Below, piece after piece: positions 1-5,930 of a stretch of DNA of 8,558 bases. Under the pieces are notes generated by a model. That model was not told the DNA's origin. It searched no databases and saw nothing but the letters and a program-made list of their open reading frames with translations. The translations under genes and the position numbers were made by a program. Source of the DNA: Clostridiales bacterium (GTDB lineage Bacteria > Bacillota > Clostridia > Lachnospirales > WQUN01); NCBI GenBank assembly GCA_031269415.1, contig JAISZF010000029.1, positions 1 through 8,558 of the forward strand, written 5' to 3'. How positions within the stretch are numbered: the first letter of the stretch is position 1; every line of letters begins with the position of its first letter.

Positions 1-291
1 TCCGTACTGTTCGCTTTGGGCGGCGTAATGCGCAACATTAAGAAACCCGCGGATGGCCGCGCATTGTTCGCGTTAGCCTGTTTACTGTCGCTTATTACGC
101 CCGCGCTGGTTTTCTTCGCGTATACCATGCTGTATCTCATCAACACATCCCTGATAATAACCATTACTTCGTCGATCTTGGCTTTCATAATGCTGATTGT
201 AGAATCACAGCGGATAAAAATTATCAGGGGAGCGTACATACACAATCATTCCCATAAACGCCCTGTTCCGGCCAAAGCCGAGAGGGAATAG
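1..291 (+). CDS. C-terminal part of an unrecognised membrane protein (5' truncated by window edge)
   Basis: The frame is open from base 1 and ends at TAG 289-291. Possible internal starts are TTG at 16 and ATG at 28, but neither has a convincing ribosome binding site. The residues before them read smoothly as the end of a hydrophobic segment (SVLFALGGVMRN), so this is probably the tail of a longer protein. The visible part has two strongly hydrophobic stretches, roughly codons 22-42 and 46-62, separated by a short polar turn. It ends in a basic, hydrophilic tail rich in Arg, Lys and His (HNHSHKRPVPAKAERE), which the positive-inside rule would place in the cytoplasm. I do not recognise the family. 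It converges on cwlD and may share the hairpin at 295-340. It could instead be a short complete protein of about 88 residues from ATG 28. Confidence 0.6.
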   Translation, partial: SVLFALGGVMRNIKKPADGRALFALACLLSLITPALVFFAYTMLYLINTSLIITITSSILAFIMLIVESQRIKIIRGAYIHNHSHKRPVPAKAERE

Positions 292-294
292 AAA

Positions 295-340
295 AACAGC
301 GGACGCCCGCCTCAGATTTCGTGAGATGGACGCCGCTGTT
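295..340 (-). terminator. Intrinsic terminator of cwlD, possibly bidirectional
   Basis: AACAGCGG at 295-302 pairs with CCGCTGTT at 333-340. Further pairing inside includes CTCA/TGAG around a short loop, with some mismatches. Read on the - strand, the hairpin lies just after the cwlD stop codon and its 3' arm runs straight into TTTTTC, the usual form of a Rho-independent terminator. Read on the + strand, the following bases (CTTGACTATT) are only weakly T-rich, so it may terminate the incoming + strand gene less efficiently. Confidence 0.7.
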
Positions 341-345
341 CTTGA

Positions 346-1032
346 CTATTCCCTGAAATAATCCACTATGCCCATATAGATCGCCCACGCCAGGCGATCC
401 TGATAATCCGGATCATTCAATTTGTATTTTTCGTTCTGGTTTGTCAAAAAACCGCATTCAACAATAACAGCGGGCATTGTCGTCTGCCTCAGCACGTAAT
501 AGTTGGAGTTCTCCGTGGCCTCATATTTGTTTCTGCTGTTCACAAATGCCTTTATCTCTTTTTGGATACACTCCGCCAGGCGTTTGGAATTGTCTGAACG
601 GTTAAAGTAAAACACCTGCGAGCCTTGAACGCTGCTGTCCGGATAAGAGTTTTGATGAATACTGACAAAGATATCCGCTTTGCTTGTGTTAGCGGTCAAT
701 TTGCGGGAATACATATCTGATTTCTTGGTCTGCGCCAAGTCCGAATCGTCAACGCGCGTCATGAATACCGTGGCGTCCGCCTGCTCCAGATAGCCTTGAA
801 GCATTTTCGCGATCTCCAAGTTGATGTTCTTCTCTTCCGTCTTTCCGCTTACCTTCCCGGGATCCGCCCCTCCATGCCCCGCGTCGATAAGAACGATCTT
901 CTTTGACAGAGGCATTGAAACAGTTGCCGTCATAACGGTTTCATCTCTCATGGTGACTGCCAGGCCGATTACAATTATCAGTAAATAAATCGCTATCAGG
1001 ATCTTTTCTTTCGTCACACTTATTACCTTCAT
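346..1032 (-). CDS. cwlD: N-acetylmuramoyl-L-alanine amidase, CwlD type (spore cortex)
   Basis: This is a zinc amidase of the Amidase_3 family, which cuts the bond between muramic acid and the peptide stem in peptidoglycan. The 228 residues match the size of B. subtilis CwlD (about 237). Residues 10-27 form a signal anchor. The catalytic domain follows, with DAGHGG (zinc ligand His53), the EEKN segment (likely ligand Glu67), SIHQN (ligand His126) and VECGFLTN (catalytic Glu192). The GGKxxEK-like region, the MTR motif and the C-terminal YxxGIxxYF ending resemble CwlD rather than larger vegetative amidases, which carry SPOR, SH3 or cell-wall-binding domains; none is present here. In spore formers CwlD acts with PdaA to make muramic-delta-lactam, the mark read by germination cortex-lytic enzymes. 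The ATG at 1030-1032 is preceded on the - strand by a GGGGGA ribosome binding site. It is divergent from the NfeD-flotillin operon and is probably a single-gene transcript. Confidence 0.9.
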   Translation of the reverse strand: MKVISVTKEKILIAIYLLIIVIGLAVTMRDETVMTATVSMPLSKKIVLIDAGHGGADPGKVSGKTEEKNINLEIAKMLQGYLEQADATVFMTRVDDSDLAQTKKSDMYSRKLTANTSKADIFVSIHQNSYPDSSVQGSQVFYFNRSDNSKRLAECIQKEIKAFVNSRNKYEATENSNYYVLRQTTMPAVIVECGFLTNQNEKYKLNDPDYQDRLAWAIYMGIVDYFRE

Positions 1033-1091
1033 GCGCCGTCCCCCGTGTTATCAGAATGCATAAGCGACTAGTAAATCTTATTCTCAAACAT

Positions 1092-1125
1092 TTGGCTTTA
1101 TTCTACGTTTATAATAGTGTATAAT
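1092..1125 (+). promoter_or_regulatory. Candidate promoter of the nfeD-flotillin operon with tandem -10-like boxes
   Basis: Two perfect TATAAT hexamers lie at 1110-1115 and 1120-1125, inside a direct repeat of ATAATAG with a 10-bp period. The second has a weak -35 (TTTATT, 1097-1102) at 17 bp. TTGGCT at 1092-1097 is badly spaced for either hexamer. Starting from the second box, transcription would begin around 1132, just before the ribosome binding site at 1141-1149. That supports a start codon at 1150 or 1153 rather than GTG 1117. The -10 boxes are clear; the -35 is not. Confidence 0.45.
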
Positions 1126-1152
1126 AGATTTATCCTTTATGGGGGTGGTGTG

Positions 1153-1674
1153 TTGCAGTCCTTCTTTTTAATATGTTTCGGCGTCGGGGTGGGGTACACG
1201 GTTATCGCGTTCTTCTTGAGCGGGGTTATAGGTATATTCGACTTCGATACGGATTTTGACTTATTCGGCGCTGCCGTATCCCCGTTTAAGCCGTCCGTGA
1301 TAGCGGCGTTTATTACGGTCTTTGGGGGTGTGGGCTTGTTAACGCTTAAATTCGGCATGTTCGCCGCGCTGGCTATCTCCGCCGCCTTGGGGCTGGCCGT
1401 CGCATACGCTATGTACAGATTTATCATTATCCCTCTGAGCCGCGCACAAAACACCAGCGCCATCGAAAAGCAGGCCCTGATCGGCTGCGCCGCTAAGGTT
1501 ACCGAACGCGTGCCGCAGGGCAAATACGGAAAAATTACCTACTACGCAAACGGCAACACCTATTCCGCCCCCGCCAGGTCGGAAGACGGCAATGAAATCG
1601 AACGGGGAGTCGAAGTGAAAATCGTTTACATCGACAAGAATACCTATTATGTTTCTAAAAATGTTCTTTCTTAG
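1153..1674 (+). CDS. NfeD-family membrane protein (YuaF-like), flotillin partner
   Basis: Small NfeD-type proteins are membrane proteins with an OB-fold domain, encoded next to flotillins; B. subtilis YuaF-YuaG is the model. From TTG 1153 the product is 173 residues, almost exactly YuaF length (174). It shows an N-terminal hydrophobic segment (about 3-27), an Asp/Phe-rich loop (FDFDTDFDLF), two further helices (about 49-66 and 70-96) and a C-terminal beta-rich domain (about 108-170). That domain includes LIGCAAKVTERVPQGKYGKI and VEVKIVYIDKNTYYV, typical of the NfeD OB fold. I chose TTG 1153 because GGGGGTGG at 1141-1148 gives normal spacing. GTG 1150 is an alternative. GTG 1117 would lie inside the predicted promoter. 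The stop TAG is embedded in the next gene's ribosome binding site, so coupling with the flotillin gene is likely. Family call firm, start less so. Confidence 0.8.
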   Translation: MQSFFLICFGVGVGYTVIAFFLSGVIGIFDFDTDFDLFGAAVSPFKPSVIAAFITVFGGVGLLTLKFGMFAALAISAALGLAVAYAMYRFIIIPLSRAQNTSAIEKQALIGCAAKVTERVPQGKYGKITYYANGNTYSAPARSEDGNEIERGVEVKIVYIDKNTYYVSKNVLS

Positions 1675-1686
1675 GGAGGTTTTCCA

Positions 1687-3099
1687 ATGCCTGAATTATT
1701 TATAGTCGTACCCATTATTCTGCTTGCCATATTTTTACTGTTTATCAGCGTCTTAGCGCTCTGGAAGAGAGTTCCGCAAGATAAGGCCCTGGTAGTAACC
1801 GGTCTTAAAAAGCGCGTAATCTCCGGCGGGGGCGGTCTGGTTATCCCCATGCTGGAACGCACGGATCGCATCTCGCTTGAAAACATGAAGATTGAGGTTC
1901 GTATCGACGGCGCCCTGACCGAGCAGGGCGTCGATATCCGGGCCGACGGCGTGGCCGTTATCAAGGTCAAGAGCGATAAGGAATCTATCCTGGCGGCGAT
2001 GGAGCAGTTCAACACGGGGCACGAAGGCCGCACAATCGGCGTTATCGCCGATATCGCGAAGAACGTGCTGGAAGGCAAGCTGCGCGAGATCATATCCAAA
2101 CTGACAGTCGAGGAGATCTATAAAGACAGGGAAAAATTCGCGTCGCAGGTGCAAGAGGTAGCCGCGCTGGACTTGGCGGACATGGGCCTTGAGATAAAGG
2201 CTTTTACCATACGTGATATATCCGACGATAACGGCTATCTGGAAGCGTTGGGCAAGAAACGCATATCCGAGGTTAAACGCGACGCGCAGATCGCCGAGGC
2301 TGAAGCCGCGCGTGAAACCAAGATAAAAACCGCCGAAGCCAACCACTTTGGCGAGGCTGCCCGCCTGCTCTCGGAGACGCAGATCTCCGAGGCTAACAAG
2401 CAAAAGGAACTGAAGGTTCATTCCTACCGCAAAGAACAGGAAATCGCGAAGGCAAACGCCGATCTTGCCTACGATATCGAGGCAAACCGCGTCAGGAAAG
2501 AAGTGACGGAGACCGAAATGCAAGTCGCCATTACACGCAAGGAGCGGGAAATAGATCTGGCCGAGCAGGAAGCCGTCCGCCGTGAGAAAGAGCTGGAGGC
2601 CACTGTGGTTAAAGCGGCCGATGCCGATAAATATAAGGTTCAGAGAAACGCCGAAGCCGTAAAATACCGCGAGGTGCAGGACGCCGAGGCCCGAGCCGCG
2701 GCAATCAGGCTGGAGGGTACCGCCCGCGCCGACGCCAGACGCTCCGAAGGTATGGCTGAGGTTGAGATTATCCGTGAAAAAGGCAAGGCCGAAGCGGAAG
2801 CCATGATGAAGAAAGCCGAAGCCTACAAACAATACAACGACGCCGCCGTTACCCAGATGATCATTGAAAAGCTGCCGGAATTGGCGCGCGCCATAGCCGA
2901 ACCGCTGACAAAGACCGAGAAGATCGTGGTCATCGACCAAGGCGGGAACGCCAACGGGGCAAGCGGCGCCGCGAAGATATCGGGATATATCACCGACATC
3001 ATCAGCACCTTACCCGAAACCGTGGAAGCCATTACAGGGGTCAATTTCCTTGACAGCATAAAACACAAACTTCAAACGGACAGCGGTAAGGATTCATAA
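1687..3099 (+). CDS. floT: Flotillin-family scaffold protein (YuaG/FloT-like, SPFH domain)
   Basis: Flotillins oligomerise at the cytoplasmic face of the membrane and organise functional membrane microdomains and membrane fluidity. The 470-residue product has an N-terminal hydrophobic anchor (about 5-25) and an SPFH/PHB domain (about 28-185). That domain carries the family signature GGGGLVIPMLERTDRIS near 47-63 and LEGKLREIISKLTVEEIY near 128-145. A long charged coiled coil follows (about 190-390), with the Glu-Ala-rich repeats typical of flotillins (EAEAAR, ANADLAYDIEANRV, GKAEAEAMMKKAEAY). The C-terminal tail is Gly/Ala-rich (GGNANGASGAAK) before a last helix (about 425-462). B. subtilis FloT is slightly longer (509). 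The ATG follows AGGGAGGT at 1673-1680, which overlaps the nfeD stop. A strong terminator follows. No disrupted motifs are visible. The symbol follows the B. subtilis homologue and assumes orthology. Confidence 0.9.
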   Translation: MPELFIVVPIILLAIFLLFISVLALWKRVPQDKALVVTGLKKRVISGGGGLVIPMLERTDRISLENMKIEVRIDGALTEQGVDIRADGVAVIKVKSDKESILAAMEQFNTGHEGRTIGVIADIAKNVLEGKLREIISKLTVEEIYKDREKFASQVQEVAALDLADMGLEIKAFTIRDISDDNGYLEALGKKRISEVKRDAQIAEAEAARETKIKTAEANHFGEAARLLSETQISEANKQKELKVHSYRKEQEIAKANADLAYDIEANRVRKEVTETEMQVAITRKEREIDLAEQEAVRREKELEATVVKAADADKYKVQRNAEAVKYREVQDAEARAAAIRLEGTARADARRSEGMAEVEIIREKGKAEAEAMMKKAEAYKQYNDAAVTQMIIEKLPELARAIAEPLTKTEKIVVIDQGGNANGASGAAKISGYITDIISTLPETVEAITGVNFLDSIKHKLQTDSGKDS

Positions 3100-3110
3100 A
3101 TTAATTACGT

Positions 3111-3139
3111 GGGCCGCCTTTATAGGCGGCCCTTTTTTT
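3111..3139 (+). terminator. Rho-independent terminator of the nfeD-flotillin operon
   Basis: GGGCCGCC (3111-3118) pairs perfectly with GGCGGCCC (3125-3132) around a 6-nt loop TTTATA, followed by seven T residues (3133-3139). It begins 11 bases after the flotillin stop codon. This is a textbook intrinsic terminator and separates the two + strand operons. Confidence 0.95.
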
Positions 3140-3167
3140 ACAATATGAAATTCTTTATTTTTTTTAC

Positions 3168-3204
3168 TTGAATAATCCACTCCTCATGTTTAATATGCTA
3201 TAAT
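3168..3204 (+). promoter_or_regulatory. Candidate sigma-A promoter of the DUF4015-cdaA-cdaR operon (extended -10)
   Basis: TGCTATAAT at 3196-3204 is a perfect extended -10 element (TGnTATAAT). No good -35 sits 16-18 bp upstream of it, which extended -10 promoters tolerate. An alternative pairing is TTGAAT (3168-3173) with TAATAT (3191-3196) at 17 bp. Either gives a start point around 3203-3212 and a 5' leader of about 45-55 nt before GTG 3256. It is the only good promoter candidate I see ahead of the five-gene cluster. Confidence 0.55.
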
Positions 3205-3255
3205 TAAAATGACAAAAGCTTACCTGATATAGAAATAGGAAAAGGGGGAAAATAA

Positions 3256-4494
3256 GTGTTAAGACCGCGCCGAATAGTTTTTTGGGGTCTGGTCGCCGTG
3301 TTGACGGCGCTATCGGGATGTTTCCCAAAATCGGACACCGTATTTAACGACACTGAGGAGACAGATTTAACAGCGGAGTCTGAACTGCCGTTGGAAGCGG
3401 ATCAATCACTGGCGTTCTTCAATAATTATATGATGCCGCCGCCCATTAGTTTTAACGCGGCCGCGCCCACAGTCCGCGGCATCTACGTTACAAGCAACCG
3501 GGCCGGCAGCGGCCAGTATCTTCAAGAATTGATAGACGTCTGCCATAATTCGGATATAAATTCCATGGTAATCGACGTTCGAACCGAGGATGGCTTTGTA
3601 ACGTTCAAGGGGATGGAATTTGCCGATAATCTGGGGGTATCGGTTAATAATATACCCGATGTCCGAGAGACCTTAGCCATGCTGAAGGAAAACGGCATAT
3701 ACGTCATCGCGAGGGTCGTCGCCTTTAAAGACAGCAATACCCAGGCATTCAGGCCGGATCTATATATACATGAACCGGACGGCAGCGTTTGGCTGGATCC
3801 CAATAAAGTGCCATGGTTGAACCCTTATAACCCGGACGCTTGCGACTATGTTCTGGAATTTGCCAAGGGCGCCGCAGAAGTGGGTTTCAATGAAATACAA
3901 TTTGACTACATACGGTTCGCCGCGTCGGCGCGTTTGGATAACGCCGATTTCGGTGAAACCGGAGGATTTTCGCGTACACAGGTAATTGAGGCGTTCGCGA
4001 ATAGGGCAATGGAAACGCTGAAGCCGTATGGCGTTAAGGTATCCGCTGATGTATACGGCACAATAATAAGCAGCGATACCGACGCGGGCATAGTCGGGCA
4101 GGATTATGTGGGGCTGGCGAGGATCCTTGACGTGATATGCCCGATGGTTTATCCATCGCATTACGCCAACGGCTCAATGGGACTTGACATTCCGGATCTT
4201 CTTCCATATGATACAATATATAAAGCCATGGAGATGTCAAACGAACGTCTGGACGTCATACCCGAAGATGAACACCGCGCGGTGATTCGGCCATGGCTGC
4301 AGGATTTTACGGCTACCTGGCTGCAAAATTACCAGAGGTATACCAGCGCGGAGCGCGGGGCGCAGATACAGGGCGCGTATGACGCGGGGCTTTCCGAATG
4401 GCTGCTCTGGGATCCCAGTAATAATTATGACTCGGAAGGCACCGGCGGCGCGCCCGGCATAAAACTGGCAAGCGGCGGCGCTGAGGATGAGTGA
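3256..4494 (+). CDS. Lipoprotein with DUF4015 putative glycoside hydrolase (TIM-barrel) domain
   Basis: The N-terminus is a lipoprotein signal: RPRR, a hydrophobic core (7-19) and the lipobox L-S-G-C with the lipidated Cys at 22. A low-complexity acidic linker follows (about 30-60). From about residue 72 the protein fits the DUF4015 (PF13200, COG1306) putative glycosidase family. Visible blocks, in order, are RGIYVTS (74-80), VIDVRTEDG (105-113), IARVVAFKD (151-159), WLDP (179-182), EIQFDYIRF (213-221), SADVYG (263-268), CPMVYPSHY (295-303), RPWLQDF (345-351) and WLLWDPSNNY (382-391). Strand-end Asp residues such as D217 and D265 are candidate catalytic acids, by analogy with TIM-barrel hydrolases. 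The substrate is unknown; a cell-surface polysaccharide is plausible. GTG 3256 has AAAGGGGGAA just upstream. It is the first gene of the cluster and its stop overlaps the next start (GTGA). Fold assignment fairly sure, activity not shown. Confidence 0.85.
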   Translation: MLRPRRIVFWGLVAVLTALSGCFPKSDTVFNDTEETDLTAESELPLEADQSLAFFNNYMMPPPISFNAAAPTVRGIYVTSNRAGSGQYLQELIDVCHNSDINSMVIDVRTEDGFVTFKGMEFADNLGVSVNNIPDVRETLAMLKENGIYVIARVVAFKDSNTQAFRPDLYIHEPDGSVWLDPNKVPWLNPYNPDACDYVLEFAKGAAEVGFNEIQFDYIRFAASARLDNADFGETGGFSRTQVIEAFANRAMETLKPYGVKVSADVYGTIISSDTDAGIVGQDYVGLARILDVICPMVYPSHYANGSMGLDIPDLLPYDTIYKAMEMSNERLDVIPEDEHRAVIRPWLQDFTATWLQNYQRYTSAERGAQIQGAYDAGLSEWLLWDPSNNYDSEGTGGAPGIKLASGGAEDE

Positions 4495-4994
4495 GAGGCG
4501 GCGGGGTTTTGATCAGTAAGAAACGTATCATCACAATGACAAAGCTGGCCGTTTATGATCAGAAATACGGCCCGCGCGACAAAAAAGACAACGAATATTA
4601 CAGGCATGATTATATTTACAGAAAAAACATGTGGACCAGGTTATGCGCGGCGGCTGGAGCGGTTATCATACTCGCGGTATACTGGATGTATCAGCTTTTT
4701 GCCCTGAAAAGGAACTTTTTGGAGATTGATTACCAAAGAGCGTGCATAGACGCGGGTGTCTTTATCCTGGCGGTAATGGCGATATACACGATTATCGGCA
4801 CGATCCGCGAAACAGCCGTTTACGCGAAAGGCCAGAAACGCCTGAAAAACTATATGCGGATGCTGTACGCGCTTGACCGCGTACGTGAGCCTGAAACCGG
4901 CCATAATACCGTAACCGTCCATACAAAGGAGGAGTCCAATCTATATTATGGAGCCGATATTGCTAGTAAGAGAAACAATAATACGGTTGTATAA
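4491..4994 (+). CDS. Small two-helix membrane protein, function unknown, cdaA operon
   Basis: I do not recognise a named family. The protein has a charged, Tyr-rich N-terminal region (YDQKYGPRDKKDNEYYRHDYIYRK) and two hydrophobic helices (about residues 49-68 and 84-104 from the first GTG). It ends in a basic cytoplasmic-type tail. The start is uncertain. GTG 4491 makes a GTGA overlap with the previous stop and has GAGGA only 3 nt upstream. TTG 4509 sits 10 nt after AGAGG. ATG 4536 is the first ATG but has little ribosome binding sequence. All keep both helices. Its last 47 bases overlap the next gene in another frame, which makes co-translation likely. The position, two genes ahead of cdaA, suggests an envelope role tied to c-di-AMP signalling, but that is inference only. 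Confidence 0.7.
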   Translation: MRGGGVLISKKRIITMTKLAVYDQKYGPRDKKDNEYYRHDYIYRKNMWTRLCAAAGAVIILAVYWMYQLFALKRNFLEIDYQRACIDAGVFILAVMAIYTIIGTIRETAVYAKGQKRLKNYMRMLYALDRVREPETGHNTVTVHTKEESNLYYGADIASKRNNNTVV

Positions 4995-5919
4995 ACAGTT
5001 TGAGGCCCCATTACATTTTTTGGGGAAATTATTAGTCGGCGTTGTTATTTTCAGCGTACTCTCAAATATCGGAGAATATTCCGCCGGGTTCGCCGCGTTC
5101 TTTACGTCTCCGTTGGCTTTGCCTATTACAATGCTTTTGGGGATACTCTATGTCGTGCTTCCCACAACTATGTCATACGCTCTTATGGTTGCCGTTATCG
5201 GAATACAGTTGTCCTCAAATATTGAAGTGGCCGCGTTGACCGTACTGTTTTTGTTATGCCTGCTGTTTTTTTATATCCGGCTGGCGCCGAAAGAAAGTAT
5301 ACTAATATTACTCACCATTGCGGCTTTTTATTTTAAAATCCCATATCTTGTACCCCTGCTCGCCGGGCTGTACTGCGGCGTTACCGCTCTGATTCCGATC
5401 GGCGTAGGCGTATTCCTCTGGGATCTGCTGCCTGTGATGAAATTGCTGCTGACATATAAAACCGCTGGCCTTGATGTAATGGAAATGCCAAACACTCTTG
5501 GCGAGCTGCTTCCCGCGATATTTGACAATGTACTGGCTCATCAGGAGTGGATATTCACCGCTTTTATCTTTGCGATGGTAGTTTTAGCGGTTTACGGCAT
5601 TTCCCGAATAAATTTAGATTACGCTAAAGACATCAGCGTTGGCTTGGGCGCTGTTTTGACAGTGGTGAGTTTTATAATCGCCAATGTTCTGGCCGGTATG
5701 GAAGTGGATATACCTTCCACGATTCTATATGTGGTTATCTCGGCGATTATAGCTGAAATCGCCCGTTTCTTTGACGTTGTTTTGGATTACAGCCGTTCCG
5801 AACGAGTGGAATTTGAGGACGAGGATAATTATTACTTCGTCAAGGTGGTTCCAAAGGTCTTATTGGCAAAACGCGCGCACAGCAATGTCGCGCGCGCGCG
5901 GGAGGAATTTGAGGAATAG
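4948..5919 (+). CDS. Polytopic membrane protein of unknown function directly upstream of cdaA
   Basis: The 323-residue product has about eight hydrophobic segments: near 24-42, 55-80, 93-112, 116-134, 136-160, 200-219, 228-250 and 256-275. An amphipathic N-terminal helix (RETIIRLYKQFEA) precedes them, and a hydrophilic C-terminus follows. The segment after the last helix, DYSRSERVEFEDEDNYYFVK (280-299), is acidic and aromatic and resembles a motif I associate with uncharacterised cdaA-linked membrane proteins in clostridia. That recollection needs a database check. No transporter or enzyme motif is visible. AAGGAGGAG lies at 4926-4934, 13 nt before ATG 4948, which is long; TTG 4987 is a possible later start but would remove the amphipathic helix. 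The gene ends 11 nt before cdaA. Partnership with CdaA is inferred from gene order alone. Confidence 0.75.
   Translation: MEPILLVRETIIRLYKQFEAPLHFLGKLLVGVVIFSVLSNIGEYSAGFAAFFTSPLALPITMLLGILYVVLPTTMSYALMVAVIGIQLSSNIEVAALTVLFLLCLLFFYIRLAPKESILILLTIAAFYFKIPYLVPLLAGLYCGVTALIPIGVGVFLWDLLPVMKLLLTYKTAGLDVMEMPNTLGELLPAIFDNVLAHQEWIFTAFIFAMVVLAVYGISRINLDYAKDISVGLGAVLTVVSFIIANVLAGMEVDIPSTILYVVISAIIAEIARFFDVVLDYSRSERVEFEDEDNYYFVKVVPKVLLAKRAHSNVARAREEFEE
5872..5896 (+). other. Very GC-rich hairpin with GCAA tetraloop at the 3' end of the gene before cdaA
   Basis: CGCGCGC (5872-5878) pairs with GCGCGCG (5890-5896), and ACA (5879-5881) with TGT (5886-5888). The loop is GCAA, a GNRA-type tetraloop, and one C (5889) is bulged. 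The alternating CG tract continues to 5900. The hairpin lies within coding sequence about 20 nt upstream of the cdaA ribosome binding site. It has no T tract, so it is not an intrinsic terminator. Its role, if any, in mRNA processing or translation of cdaA is inference. Confidence 0.5.
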
Positions 5920-5930
5920 GGGAAATCTGT

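Noticed and set aside
1051..1083. Possible sporulation sigma-factor promoter for cwlD (GAATA and CATTCTG on the - strand)
   Set aside because: The spacing is 20 nt, too long for sigma-G or sigma-E types, and the -10 match is partial. A TTGAGA/CTTATG sigma-A reading is also weak.
1117..1152. GTG 1117 as start of the NfeD gene
   Set aside because: It falls between the two -10-like boxes and has no ribosome binding site. TTG 1153 gives the expected family length and a proper GGGGGTGG site.
1753..2940. 395-codon open frame on the - strand opposite the flotillin gene
   Set aside because: It lies wholly antisense to a clear flotillin. The open frame follows from the repetitive Glu/Ala/Lys codons of the coiled coil, and the translated product has no recognisable domain.
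3140..3255. c-di-AMP (ydaO-type) riboswitch ahead of the cdaA operon
   Set aside because: The leader is only about 50 nt from the predicted promoter and AT-rich, too short for that riboswitch, and I saw none of its conserved elements.
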